A stretch of DNA of 64,000 nt from Roridomyces roridus (lineage: Eukaryota; Basidiomycota; Agaricomycetes; Agaricales; Mycenaceae). Location: NCBI GenBank assembly GCA_029378245.1, contig JARKIF010000009.1, positions 1,860,001-1,924,000 on the forward strand. Reading direction: 5' to 3'. The position numbers were made by a program, and so were the translations under genes. Below the pieces are notes generated by a model. The model was not told the DNA's origin and made no database searches. It saw nothing but the letters and a program-made list of their open reading frames with translations. Below, one piece after another: positions 10,495 to 22,488 of this stretch (position 1 is the first letter of the stretch; every line of letters starts with the position of its first letter).

Positions 10495-12057
10495 CTAACA
10501 AGAAGACCACTCACTCCCCACGAATTTGCAGGTTCTCTGTAACGGGTCAGTCGATAACTAGAGTATACTTACCACGGTAAGACTGACCCGCTTGTGGAAT
10601 GAACAATTATCGCCTCTGGGGCAATAATGACCCGAGGGACAGTTCAGCTCTCCCGCAGGACACACTTTGTCTGCAATCCGTCAGATGTGAAACGGAGGGA
10701 GGTATGAGGTCACGTACTTCTGTTGACTAGAGGGCATGGCGATTTTTTCGCCTTGTTCGCGTATTTCTGTGTAGTTTGCCGGCGTCAAGACGTAGTCGTG
10801 TCCATATGTGCATTTTAGCACCCTGCTTGCAGGCGGAGAGGTAGAAAAATGTGCAAGGAGGTGGGTTTTCTGGAGGAACTGTCGTTGGGCCCGAGAATTA
10901 AACGCGCGGGACAACTCACGTTTATAGAGTGCCTATGAGAAACGAGTGAGGAGCAGCCCACAATGAAAATAGACATATATGTACCACACCAGGCTCCAGA
11001 TACCTTGGCTCATCCCCAGAGTAGTGGCTTGAAGAAGATGAAGACTTCTTAGGGGCTCGGTGGGCCGGCCGCGACCGGCGTTTCGTGAACGTGGCCTCTA
11101 GTGCGTGGAAAGTTGTGTGTGAGTAGTTTGTGGGTCATGAATATCCCCTCGATTGTGAGTTCCGGAAGTTGTAGGTTTCTAAGTTCAAAGGCCACTTCTT
11201 TGTAACCCCGAAGAAGAACGAGTTTATGCAGAAAACCCTCGTTCTGCAGCGATGCGAGTGCAGAGGTGTAACCGTTATCGTGAGCGCCTAAGTACTCGAT
11301 CAAAAGTCCAAGCGGGAGAACGTCAATCTCACCTCCGAAGAAGACAAAAGATATTTGTGGAAAGCGCGTAAAGACACGCAGACATTCTAGAAAGAGATAA
11401 ACCAGTTTTCCGTTTGGAATGAGTCAAGACGTACCTTTGATTTTGCCGTCAGCAGCTTCCTTTCCTTGCCCAACGTCTAGTATGGAGAACAAAGGAGCCG
11501 CTTGAATAAATCCAAGACAAAAATCCTCGAATTGTTCCTTGGTGCAGATATCCTGATTCACGAGTGTTTCCACCAGCCCAGTCTTGTTGCAATACACGGT
11601 CAACCACAGGGTTCCGACCTTGCCATTGGCCGCGGTGTAGTCGGTGAGCCCTTTCGTTAAATGCATTGCTGCTTGTCGACCGCCTGTCTCGCCTTGCGCA
11701 ATGAGTTCTTTCTGAAATATATGTCCATCCCCGTCTATGAGACACAGAGTGACAGGGTTGTCGTTCTATGCGACACGCATAAAGATCTTTGTTCGTGTGG
11801 ACGCAGTAAATTCCGACCTTGAGAGAGCTCAGCAGCGATTCCAGCTGAATATTTTTTGCTTTTAATGTTGCTGCATCTTCGTCCGCTTTCGCCAGCGCCA
11901 GCTTCCAGACACCGAGCTCGCGATTGAGTTCCGTAACGCGCCGTTTTAGTTCTTGATTCTCGGTGACCGTAGACCGAAACAGATTTGACTGCTCCTCCAG
12001 CAGCGATTCCCTATGCTCTTCAATATCGCCATCCAGTGGAGGGTGTATACTGACCAA
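10495..12057 (-). CDS. CCCH zinc-finger protein with DUF7923 domain
   Basis: The N-terminus is a coiled coil (EEHRESLLEEQSNLFRS...LKAKNIQLESLLSSLK). It leads into a domain with VTLCLIDGDGHIF, GGRQAAMHLTKGLTDY, LWLTVYCNKTGLVETLV and GFIQAAPLFSILDVGQGKEA, which matches the fungal DUF7923 family. A second block has EYLGAHDNGYTSALASL and LVLLRGYKEVAFE. The C-terminus holds LKCTYGHDYVLTP and a CCCH finger, CPAGELNCPSGHYCPRGDNC with the histidine two residues on. The family is predicted to bind RNA. The start codon is unresolved: the first exon reads back to about 12075 without an in-frame ATG. The splice just before the CCCH finger does not keep frame with the best signals. Confidence 0.75.
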
Positions 12058-12165
12058 CGGTCCCCCATCCGCGCCTAGAGCTGCATTGCCAAAAAGAGAG
12101 AAACTTGACCACGTCCAATCAAAGGTAAATAAAAATCCGTGCTATACAAAATGACCATACAATAA

Positions 12166-13367
12166 CTACTTGATTTTCTTGAGCTGTGGCAAGGGTCAGT
12201 ACACAAATGGGCTGGACGGGATGTGGTCCTCACCCTGTCCGTGTTGCGCATGATCTTGTTGTCCAGATTGACGGTCTTCTGGTCGATCAAGTCGATGCGC
12301 TGGTTCTGCTTGTCAAGTTCCTGGCCCATCGCCATGCCCAACGCCTTGAGCCGCTTGGTGGCGTCCCCAATCTCGTCGAGGTTGTCGTCGATTTCATCCT
12401 CAATCTCGTCATCCGATCCGGTGGACTCGAACTGGTAACGCTTCCGTTGGTCCTTTCTCGTGGCGAGCTGATCCTCCGTTCTATAGCGTCTCCCACCAGC
12501 ACCCATGAGTTCTTCGCGACCGTACGTTTGGGCTTGCCCAAGCCGGTTCTGAGTGTCCCTAACATCCAGCATGGCCTTCTCACGCTCTGAACGCTCTTCC
12601 TCGTAACGAGCCTGTACTTTGGCTTCCTGAGCAGCGCGTTTCGCGTCCTTGTTGAAGGTGATGACAGGACGGAAAATGGAGCGGTTGAGCTGCTTGAGCT
12701 CGTCGGTCTTGTCATCTGCACGGGCGGAGTGACCTTTCGAAATATCCAAATGGCGTTCAGTATTAGCGAGACGCTCTGCACACGGGGATCAGAGATCGGA
12801 GTAAAGTAGATATTTGGATTCCTTACCCGATTGACTACCCAGCTTGGTCAAAGTGTTTCTGGCGGTGTCCTCGGCCTCCCGAGCCAGACGAAGGGCATTC
12901 CTCGTCGAGTTGGCACTCTCCTGTTTCACCCATCTCGTCTGTTTCTTGATGCCCTCCACATCTTCGTCGTTTTCCTCTCCGGGAGTAGGCTCGCTACCCG
13001 GCTGAGGTCCATCGAAGAATCTGCCCGAGCCAGCAGCCTTTTCCGGATTATAACCCGAGAAGAGTGCCGCCCGATCGTCGTCGACTGTTTTGCCACCTGC
13101 AGAACGGGAGTAGACATCCCCGACACCGTTGTTTCGGTTGTACTTGTCACGGGGCTGGTAGCTGTCGACCTTGGTGTCGGAAGAGGAGTAAGAGCCAGTC
13201 CGGCTGGCCATGGGAGCAGCGTATGGGTCGCCGTCACGACTGGCAACATAGGTGCTAGCACTAGCATTGGGACGGCCGGCGGGACGAGGAGAAGAGCTAT
13301 TGCCCATGGGCCGCTCGTCCCGTACTGGCGGAATTTCGAACTTGTCTTTGCGTTTGAAGAAAGACAT
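12166..13367 (-). CDS. SEC9: SEC9/SNAP-25 family t-SNARE
   Basis: A Qb,Qc-SNARE that pairs with a plasma-membrane syntaxin and a vesicle synaptobrevin to fuse exocytic vesicles. It starts MSFFKRKDKFEIPPVRDERP, followed by ~130 disordered residues. The first SNARE helix is KQTRWVKQESANSTRNALRL onwards, the linker contains NRSIFRPVITFNKDAKRAAQ, and the second SNARE helix is DEIGDATKRLKALGMAMGQE with the central glutamine, ending NKIMRNTDRLKKIK. Two introns are visible, one in the first SNARE helix region (about 12830-12790) and one just before the last five codons (ending at 12174). There is no transmembrane segment, as in SEC9. Confidence 0.93.
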
Positions 13368-13618
13368 TTTTGGGAATGGTAGAGGCGTGGGATGCGTAGC
13401 AGAGAGTAGCAGAGAGGAGATGGTTGGGGAGGATGTCTGGGATGGTGGTCAGAGATGGAGAGAGATGGAAGCTGTGTTTTGATCGCAGTTCCTAATTAGA
13501 TCGTCGCCAGCACAAATCACTTCATGACCCGCCGTGGTAGACGTAGTCTACCTCAGTTATTGTATTAACGTAGGCGCGGTATCCAAATGTCAACATGTAA
13601 ACAAATGAGTGCTACAGA

Positions 13619-16016
13619 CTACGACCGTTTCGCAGGCCGGGATTTTTTGCCCATTTTATCCTTCCCAACGACAGTCACTCCTTTCCCGCTCTTGACCACG
13701 CTATCCAACGCAGCCTGCTTCTGCTTTTTGATACCCCCAATCCCCTTCAGCTTGGCGTATTTGTCCAAGGTGGTGTTAGAGTGCATCCCGATTTGCCTCC
13801 TTGGCCTTTTTCTCCCTGCCGCGAAGAGCCTTTTTCTCCGCCGGGGTCAACTCGCTTCGTGCACGAGGATCAGACGAAGAAGTCGCAAACACTTCTTCTG
13901 GTGCCAGCATCGAGCCCACGGCCTTGGTGGTCGGTAGAGCCGATTCGAGAGTAGCGGTTGATACATTGGAGATGGAAGAGATGGTAGCTTTGGGCTGGAG
14001 AACGGAATCAGAGTTGACTTTAGTCTAGAATCGGAACGAACCTGTTTCGGGGTGAAATGTGTATTGCACAGAGCATCCAGCTTTCCGCATATGCCTTCCC
14101 AAAGTGCCTCGATTTCTTCGTGTTCCTTGGTAAGTTTTCCGTCCCGATCGTCAACACTCGTCCCATTTGCCTCGGCGACATAGTCTGCTTCGTAGATCTG
14201 AGCCAGCGACTGGGTCGACTTGGTATCCTTCAATTCGAAGAACCGCGAGGGAAGGAAAGCCTTTTCTTCCATCGGTCGTATCCGCACCACATCGTCGAAA
14301 CGGCCATCCAATATCCTCGCCTTGATTCTCTCTTCCAGAGCCAGAACAGTTTCTTCTGTCACGACAGGGAACTGCTTTCATCACGCGTTCGAACTCGAGA
14401 TCCTCTTCCAAGAGCGAATTTTGTGGCCGTGACCGAGCACCTGCTTCTCCCATCACAACCCAGTCCTTGGGGCCGACGTTCTCTGCCTCTAGACTGGATA
14501 TTTGTTCGCGAAGTGCAGCCATGCGTTGCTCGTGAGTAGAGAGATCTATACGGGTGTCAGTTCGTAGAAGCCGGTTTGAAAATATGCAACTTGCCTTGCG
14601 AGGGCTCATCTTCTTCCTCTGCGAACAGATCATTCTTGAGTCGTTCAATTTTGTCAGCTCCGTCCATGCTGCCATCCATTGAATACTCGTCAGATTCCTC
14701 CTCGCCTTCCGCGTCCTCATCCTCATCCTCGTCCTCATCCTCGTCTTCGTCTTCCTCCCAAAGGCCCCAAAGCCGGCTTCTCCAAGCCTTCTTCGTCATC
14801 GTCATCCTCCTCATCGTCATCATCCTCCTCGTAGTTCAGAGGAAGGTTCTTCCCTTGAGCCTTGATGTTCCGCACACGAACTTCTTCAGTGAAAGCGGAC
14901 GGTACCAGCTTTTTTCGGAGATGCCGGGGCAGGTTTCCGTCGAGAGGGAGCAGCGTTGCGTGGGGGTTCGAAAAAGTCCTTGTAGTACGCTTCTGTGCAA
15001 TGAATAAGTATCTCGTTTGAAGAAAAAAAAGGTGCACGCACCACCAGCATTATCCTCATCCTCCTCGTCAAAGTTTTCGACGTCGTCGACAGGCGCGAAT
15101 AAATCTATCGATCCTTCGTCGTCAGAATCCCCGTCTTCGTCATCCCCGAGACGCCCCCTCGAGACTCGACGCGCCTCAGCCTCTTCCGTCTCCGCATTGA
15201 AAGAAGCCAAGTCGAAAAACCCATCATCAAGCCCGGATTGAGAACCAGGTGAAGATTTGTTCCGCGAACGTTTCTTGCGCGAAGAAGAGGGCCGACTGCT
15301 CTCCTGTTCCGGTTCGCTGTCCTCGTCTGAAGACGGGTCTCGAAGACTTGTGACGCCTTCCCCAAGGTGTCCATCATCCGCGGACTCTTCTTCGGACTCT
15401 GCTGCATCCGAGTCTTCTTCACTGTCTTCTTCGTCCTCTCCAAAATCATCGAGGTCCATTTCGTCAAGACCCTCGCCGCTTTCAAGCGCCCGCATTTGCT
15501 TGAGCAGCTGCTCGTCGACGAATTCGTCCGTGTCATCGTTCTCCGGCTCCTCCTCCTCCATTCCGTCGGCCTCCAACACCAGGTCGACGATGTCGCACAC
15601 CGGTTTCAAACGAAGATCGAGCTGGGCCCAGATTTGGTCATCATCCATACCCTCAGTGAAGAGGGATGAGACGGGCGTAGGCTGGAAGCGGGGCGCGGGC
15701 GGTGGGGACGGGCTAGAATCACGTTTCCGCTTTTTTGAGGCTTGTGACCGTGTCTGGGGCGCCTCGGAGGGGCTGAGGGAGGACACAAACTGGTTGATGT
15801 GTGGTATGGACGCCTTCTCTGCCTCTAGCGCTATAAGAGCATGAGTTGACAGTGGTCAGGTTGGAGGCTGCACGCACAAAGGTCAAAGATGAATTTTGCG
15901 GCACTGAGAGCGGCGGCATTGACGGAAGGATTGCCCGAAGCAGAGAAATGTTCAGTTTCAATGAGGTTTGTGAGTGCGAGAAGGGCGTCGGGGACGTTGG
16001 TCTCTGCGCCGTCCAT
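13619..16016 (-). CDS. MPP10: U3 small nucleolar ribonucleoprotein MPP10
   Basis: Component of the SSU processome that works with IMP3 and IMP4 on 18S rRNA maturation in the nucleolus. The start is MDGAETNVPDALLALTNLIE at 16016; an intron near 15840-15890 joins to SIPHINQFVSSLSPSEAP. Long acidic stretches (DEEDEDNA, DDDDEEDDDDEE) separate the conserved blocks YKDFFEPP, FHEEVRVRNIKAQGKNLP, GPKDWVVMGEAGARSRPQNS LLEEDLEFE, FFELKDTKSTQSLAQIYEAD and EEIEALWEGICGKLDALCN. The C-terminus is basic (REKKAKRRQIGM...KKSRPAKRS). Length (about 660 residues) and domain order match the family. The acidic codons create long open frames on the opposite strand that are not genes. Confidence 0.93.
14703..14760. 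repeat. GAG/GAC-type microsatellite inside MPP10
   Basis: A run of TCC/TCA/TCG/TCT triplets on the plus strand encodes an alternating Asp-Glu tract in MPP10 on the minus strand. It is a trinucleotide slippage region that preserves frame. Confidence 0.7.
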
Positions 16017-16543
16017 TTTGGCGGCCTTGGACCAAAAATTAAGCGGCTTCAAGTTGTTTGGCGCACAAACAACGCTGGGACTTCCCGTCGATCATGTTCA
16101 ACCTCACTCAAGCCCAATCCTAGCCCGCTTCACATCCAACCGGCCTGGCCAAAAATCTGTTCGTCTAAGCATCTGTCTCGAGGTTTCCTGGGAAATGGGG
16201 TGTCAGCCTGAACCAGACGCACCCTGACTCGCGTATGCTCACCTCGCGACGGTCCTTGTTCAATCCTTGTTCTTCCAATTACTTAAACGCACCCGCTTAT
16301 TTGGCTTCCATTTCAACGCTTTTCTTATTGTCACGCATCTGCATTCGGACACAAAGACTGAGAACAATGGCGGCGGTAACGTAAGCCGGCGCATTGTTCG
16401 CTGTCCTCCGCTATAAAAGCAAGGCCGGACTCCGTCGTCAACAAGACACTTCCCCCCTCTTTTCTTCCAACTTCAACGGCTTGCGAGACGAGCCTTTTAA
16501 CGACTTTCTTTTATTTCACGAACTTGTCCCTCACACGACCAAA
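16017..16543. promoter_or_regulatory. Divergent promoter region with TATA box at 16412-16418
   Basis: This 527-bp spacer separates the start codons of MPP10 (minus, 16016) and the SUR7-like gene (plus, 16544). A canonical TATAAAA on the plus strand at 16412-16418 lies about 125 bp before the plus-strand ATG. That is consistent with a transcription start near 16445 and a leader of roughly 100 nt. No coding sequence was recognised in the spacer. Confidence 0.6.
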
Positions 16544-17499
16544 ATGATCAACGGACTCTCCAAGGCCATTATCCTTTACCTGACGCCTCTGGTAAGAAAG
16601 AACCGCCTGTATCTCAAGCATATCTTGACAGGTTTCTCAAGTTGGCTCTGACCGCTATCCTGCTGTCGCTTTTCGCCTACCTCGCCCCTGTGTTGATGCT
16701 GCACGACAAAGTCGCCCTGTTGACCGTCGTTCCGTCCACGGTCTTGGTGCAGAATGTATCTCACTCTATCGATGGGCCAAGCGTCTTCCTGGGTTCATTG
16801 GGTCCGTATCTCTCGTCTCCTCATCTCCTCGTTGCTCAGCCTCAACTAGGCTCTTGCTCACGCCCGAAGAATGATGCCGGTGTTAATTGTACGACTGCGG
16901 GGCTCAGCACCGTCTACGGTACGTTTCTTCCTTGGTTCCAATTGCTTTTCTGACCCCCGGTTAGATTTGTCTGTGCTGCCCAACAATGCGCCGAAGCTCT
17001 TACTGTCGCCACCAACGGAGGGGACCCCTATCTTTCTTGGACTTGCGCTGGCCTGCTCCCTCCTCTTCTTCATCTCCTTCACTCTCATCTCCTTCCGCCA
17101 CAAGATGAGCGAGAGACTCTCGAATATGCTGGAGAAGCCGATGGTGCAGTCGCTCTCTGCGTGGATCGGTTTCTTTGGCTTCATGATTGGCATCACATCG
17201 AATCTCATCCTGAGGATGTATCTCGGCAAAGCCGCGGATGATTTCAATGCGAGCATCGTACTTGAGGGCTCTGACGGCCCCCAGCTCTTTGCCGCCCTGA
17301 GCAACGGTTTCACCAGTTGGTGCATTTATCAAACGATATTGATGTATTTCTGACGCGCTTGCAAGTGGTTTGGGTCGCTTATGCGTTCTATGGTGTTCCG
17401 GTAAGTATCGGAGTCGTTCAGCCGACCGTTTTCCATGCTAATCTGGGTTGCTAGCTCGTCATCTCCTTGGCCAAACTGCATGTCAAGGCTACCAAATAG
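16544..17499 (+). CDS. SUR7/PalI-like four-transmembrane protein
   Basis: Starts MINGLSKAIILYLTPL; an intron (GTAAGA...TGACAG) leads to the first long helix (LTAILLSLFAYLAPVLML). An extracellular loop with two cysteines (SCSRPKNDAGVNC) is built from a small separate exon, and three more helices follow (LGLALACSLLFFISFTLISF; SLSAWIGFFGFMIGITS; MVWVAYAFYGVPLVISLAKL). Five introns are needed and all restore a consistent frame. The layout of a cysteine-bearing first loop followed by three clustered helices fits the fungal SUR7/PalI group, which acts in eisosomes or ambient-pH sensing. Assignment to a precise subfamily is inference. Confidence 0.7.
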
Positions 17500-17981
17500 C
17501 CTACTTACCGAGTACCAACTGGACATTATCTTAGAGACCTCTAATCACTGTAGCGACTAGAAAAAATTGACTGCTTTGACTTCGGCTGCACTGCGTTTCT
17601 CAGCGGACGCTTTCTGTCAATTGAGTTGTTGAGTTGCCGGGAGGAAGATCCCGGTAAAAAGATATTTATCCTTCCAAAAATGGAGTTTGCAGATTCCTTG
17701 ATCATCAGCCACAGTCCAACTTTTTCAGCTTGACAAGCTTGACCGGCTGACCCTTCGAAGACGATGGCTTCTCACCACACTTGACACGAGGTTAGACGCG
17801 TTCTCTTCGGACCACGGCGCGGTGGCGTTTAAACGGCTTAGGCGCGACCGCGGACGTGGTCCCATGGACCTGCCAGGGGGTCTGATGATGGCCAGAAGAT
17901 ATGATAGATTGCTGGTCTGCTGCTTGCCTATGTACGTGAACCCGAAGATCTTAAAAACCGACCTCTTCCTACCATCCCGCC
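17500..17981. other. Intergenic region upstream of the PL8 gene
   Basis: A 482-bp spacer between two plus-strand genes. It should hold the terminator of the SUR7-like gene and the promoter of the PL8 lyase gene. I found no TATA box close to the start codon, no coding pattern and no repeat. Confidence 0.5.
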
Positions 17982-20900
17982 ATGAGGACGCTCACACTCT
18001 TTTCCTCCTACATCCTATCCTCCTACTCTCTTTGCGTCCTCGCCAGCTCTGCCAACATCTCTACACCCTCTACATCCTCTACTCTCTCTTCTCTGAGCTC
18101 ATCCATCCCGACGTCCTCCTCCGGCAATGCAACTATCAGCGCGACAAGCTCTCTGACCTCCAGCGTCTCCCCGTCCAGTAGCGTCGTCCCTTCCAGTACC
18201 TCTTCGTCTACACAACCCTCGGCGTCTGTCGACCCCACTACGGCGCAGGAGATCGCGACCATACACGAGAGGCGCCTGAGCAACATTGTTGGTGCTCTGA
18301 CCAATGCTACTTCGATTCCTACATGGTTGCTTACTTTCTCCGACCACATCCTTGTGACCTGCTTACATTCCATAGGATTGCCACCCTCGAGCCCAATGGC
18401 CAGTGGCCCGATGTCGATTATACCACGGGATGCCCGGCTCAACGAGCAAACTGGCCAGCAGAACTCGTGTGTTTCGTCGTTCCACCCTGTGCACATCGCT
18501 CATTTTTGCTAGCACTGGAACAGGATATCTACCATGGCCGGAGCGTGGAATGGAGGTCTCGCAGGAGCAGAGCAGTACGTCAAAGATCCCGGTCTTAGGG
18601 CCAACATCTCGCTTGCGATGAGCTTTTGGTTCGACAACGACTTCACAAACAATGCTTGCTTGGATCAAGGCGGACAAGCTCCCTGCCCGTGCTCTACTCC
18701 TGGTTTCTGGGTGAGTGGCGGCTGTTTCTCGCTCGTCTGACATTGATGTATTCTACAGAACACTGTGAGTGCAGCTGGTGCTCTTGGATTCAAGAGTGTA
18801 AACATGGTTGTAGAATTGGTTCCCCAACATTATTGGAACCCCGGAACTTGTGTCCATCAGTTGTCTGCTTCTCAATGACACTCTTTCCGATAATGAGCTG
18901 CAAAGCTGCGTCACGATCACTGGTCGCGCGTACGCCCTTGTTCGTCTCCCCTCTGCTCATCGACATCTCTTTTCTGATACCCCGCACAGATCAACGCCAA
19001 CGTCCCCGGCGTGGGATTCTTTACCGGGGCCAATCTGTTGGATGTCGCGAAAATTGGAATCGACCAGGCTTTGTTGACCGTTAACGTCAGCATGCTCACA
19101 AGTGCATATACTCGGATTCACCAAGAAGTCGTGATTGAGAACGGTGTCAGTGCCGATGGGATCCGTGCAGACGGCAGCTTTGGCCAAGTACGTCTCTATT
19201 CACTTGTATCTTGCCGAGTTTGAACTAGGTTTAGCATGCCGGCATACTCTATAATGGCAACTACGGCAAAGACTAGTAAGCAGCTTTGGTTAGAGATTCA
19301 CTCCTGCTACAACCCTGCCGCTTAGCACCAATGATGTTGTGGATCTGGAAGTGGAAGCGGGAGGTACTCAGTTCCAAGCGACCTCGGCGTCCCAAACAGC
19401 CCTTGCTACGCTTTTCGACGGCGATCGTTGGATGATCTACATGAACGCCCTGACGGGAGTCTTGCACTGGGATTTCGTAAGTGCATCCATCCTTGCATAA
19501 CCCTTTCCTTAATTTATCGTTCCCTCAGTCAGTCCTCGGCCGGTTCATCGTCTTCCCTACAGCTGACATTACCCAGTGCGTATTCTTTGCGCCAAATTGT
19601 TCATGTTGCTGAGCCTTTCCCTAGAGCGACTGCCAGCATTCTTCTCAACCTGACCAAGATCGAAAATCTCGGTGAAGAGTGGGACTCGGAAACGCTCGAG
19701 GACTTTGCCACCTCGCTTTCCATGAACGTTACCTCTGCGAATGCCGGCAACTTGCAAGGAACTCGTATGTTCTACGACAACGAGTACGTCAATGAAACAC
19801 GGTCTTTTCCCGACTAATTCACGCAGTTATATGGTCCATCGCGGGTCGAACCACGTTACGTCGCTCAAGATGTATAGTACCCGAAGTCGCAATTCCGAAT
19901 GTACCAACCTTGCCAACGTGAGTTGTCTTATGCAATCCACACACTGTAACTTATATGTCTAGCCCTTTGGTTTCCATTTGTCCGATGGTGCTCTTCGCAC
20001 GTACGTTCAAGGCAACGAATACGAGGTTGGTTGTTCCTGTGCTTCATAATATCGAGGCTGACACGGACCACAGGACATTGCTGCTTCAATGGTGCTTTCA
20101 TTTGTCACTGTTCCGAAAGATATATTCATGTGTCTGCGCAGAACTGGGATCTCATTCCTGGCATCACGGTCGATTTGAATGTCAGAGTTCCCTTCTATAT
20201 CTTGAATACAACTAATACCTTTTCGCTCCAGGCTACCCCACTCACGTGTGGTCAAACACAATTTGTCGGGATTGAAAATTTCGTAGGGGGTGTCTCGGAC
20301 GGGACCCGTGGAATCGGAGCCATGCGGTATTCCAACCCGCTCACGCACAACCTTCATTGGCAAAAGACGTGGTTTTTCCTGGACGACGATGTTCAGTTCG
20401 TCATGGTCTCCAACCTGACATCTGCAACGAATGCGACAGTCGTCAGTGTCTTGGACCAAAAGCTTCACCGGGGTTCCGTGATGGTGGACAGCGCCAGGAC
20501 GACAGAGTCCGTGTCTGCTCGATCCAGCTTCCAGACCTTGTGGCACAGCGATGTTGGATACACCTTCCCCGACTCCTCTGCCTTCTCACTGTCCGTCCAA
20601 GTTGGAGAAGAATTTGGGAACTGGACGGTCATTGGGACTTCTCCCCAGCCGCCCGTGACCGTCGACCTGTTCTCTGCTTGGCTCACTCATCAATCTTTGA
20701 ACGCCTCGCTTGCGTACATGGTGTATCCTGGCACCAGCTTTGATTCGTTCATCAAGAAAAGCACCGCTTCGCTCGTCCGCCAAATCCGCAATGACGCTTC
20801 CGTGTCTGCTGTGATGGACGAGAAGAACTCGATTGCGATGGCCGTTTTCTGGGCTGGCGGATTAGTCGATTTTGCCCCTATCAGCCCAGCGACATTCCCA

Positions 20901-21104
20901 TTCTCGATCTCGACCAACGGAACCGCCGCGGTCATGTACAATTGGAAGACGGGAGACGTGACGGTTTCAGACCCGACTCAGACGCTGACTGCAGTCTCTG
21001 TGACCTTTACTGGAGCGCTCTGGAAGGAGCCAAACACGGTCGTCTTTACTCTTCCCACTGGAGGAGTCGCTGGCAGTAGTGTTACACAAAATATTCGGCA
21101 ATAA
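17982..21104 (+). CDS. Secreted polysaccharide lyase family 8 (hyaluronate/chondroitin/xanthan lyase type)
   Basis: The N-terminus is a signal peptide (MRTLTLFSSYILSSYSLCVLA) followed by a Ser/Thr-rich linker of about 65 residues. The alpha/alpha toroid domain follows (IHERRLSNIVGALTNATSIP; GLRANISLAMSFWFDNDFTN; TPGFW then NTNWFPNIIGTPE; DGIRADGSFGQHAG). The central beta domain then holds the most diagnostic blocks: MVHRGSNHVTSLKMYSTRSR, NPFGFHLSDGALRTYVQGNE and NWDLIPGITVD. The last exon (from about 20230) codes LTCGQTQFVGIENFVGGVSD through the C-terminal beta sheets to the TAA at 21102. PL8 enzymes cleave uronic-acid polysaccharides by beta-elimination outside the cell; the substrate here is not predictable. 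About a dozen introns are present. The 3' end converges on the next gene with only 32 bp between stops. Confidence 0.88.
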
Positions 21105-21136
21105 TTTATACAAGGACATGTTGTAATTTATTTCTA

Positions 21137-22427
21137 CTATGCTTGAAGGCCAAGCACAATTTCGTCTCCGCTGAATTGGTCTTCTTCGTCAAAGTCGCTG
21201 TCGGCTGAATCGTCATCGGAGACGCTTAGCGCCATGAGTGCGTCCTCTACTTTGATTTCAAGCTCGCTCTCTGTAGCTTCCTCCTGTTCATCGTCCTCGC
21301 TCTCACCCCATGCGCGATCTGGCATAGTGGGGTCCCATTCGTCCACAGACATGTCATCGTCCAACTCGTCCTCGTCCTCGTCAGAAGCCTCGTAGGAGCA
21401 GGCCTGGACGGGATGGGCTGGAGGAACATAATCTGGCTCGAGTAGCGCGTCTTGCTCCTCAGGAGTCTGACCTTGGATCCATGATAGGGTCCCGGGATAA
21501 GTTTTTGGTGTAGTCCCTGCAGCCTCAGACTGAGACATCGATTCATCTTCGTCACTGGACGACTCTGATCCATAGTCGACCGCCTTCGTCACCCAAATCC
21601 CAGGCGATTCTTCCACCGTCTCCCATTGCGAGTCCGGCAGAGCACCCTCGAGCAGGCCTTCGATGAAACCCGAGCCATCTGGGTCGTCCTCGTCGAGCTC
21701 GATCCGGCGTCCGAGCAGAAACTTCCAGAAATCGCCTTGTTGCATGAGAGGACCAGAAAATGCATCGTAGATCTCGCCGTCAGCCCACGCTATGATTCCG
21801 ACATCCGAGTCGTACTCGAGGTTGAATGTGAGGCACATTAAACGGGAAGCTCCGCGGCGTCTGAGTTGTTCGTATTCGGCGCGACGCGACTCTGAAGAGA
21901 TGTATTCGGGTGGATATTCGTAACGTTCATCGTCGAGAAGGGGCGTGCTGCCTCTCGCAGGCTGGGAAAGACGGTCTGGATTAGCTACTTCGTCCGTGTA
22001 TTCCGCCTCGTCTTCAAGTTGGATATCCTGGAAGAAAACATTCAAATGACGACAGAAAGCCATTTCTTGACTCACCTCTGGCGTGTAAAACTCGAGGTCG
22101 CATTTACTGCATTCTCCTGCCTCAATTTCCCAGTAGCATTCAGGACAGCGGTATACACCATCATCAGCGTCCCAGGTAGGCCTCTTTGAGGTTTTCTTCC
22201 TCCTCATCCTCTAGCACATAGTCTGGGCTAAGAAACGCTTGCAAGTCTTGAATGCCGTTTGCTTGAAGCGCAGCCTGGGTTTTCGCGGGCTCCTCTGCGA
22301 GCAGGGCGCGTATGACGCGTCCAAGTTTGCGAATTTTGGCTTCCTGGACCAAATCAACGATTCTTCTTTGCAATGGAGTGGTAATACCGACCAGAGCGCG
22401 CGTTTCGGCGCCGTCGGGAGCGTCCAT
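21137..22427 (-). CDS. Acidic zinc-ribbon protein, paralogue A (apparent frameshift)
   Basis: First of three tandem paralogues of unknown function. Exon 1 (ATG 22427) codes MDAPDGAETRAL, and an intron (GTCGGT...GTCCAG) joins to KIRKLGRVIRALLAEEPAKT. Next comes a zinc ribbon with two CxxC pairs (CPEC and CSKC), then a 48-nt intron with GTGAGT. The conserved core has LMCLTFNLEYDSDVGIIAWA, LLGRRIELDEDDPDGSGFIE and WETVEESPGIWVTK. The last ~170 residues are acidic and disordered. The helical N-terminal part and the zinc ribbon lie in different frames: between about 22215 and 22176 one base must be skipped, or translation starts at the inner ATG at 22207. The family resembles uncharacterised basidiomycete proteins (perhaps the group called DUF8191; not verified). 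Confidence 0.7.
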
Positions 22428-22488
22428 AGTCGTGGTGTTAAACAAGAGGCGTGACCGTAAATTTCCTAATTGGGACTAAATACTGGAT

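Noticed and set aside
14576..15844. Long Ser-rich open frames on plus
   Set aside because: They mirror the Asp/Glu codons of MPP10 on minus; GAA/GAC/GAG runs read backwards give Ser/Leu-rich frames.
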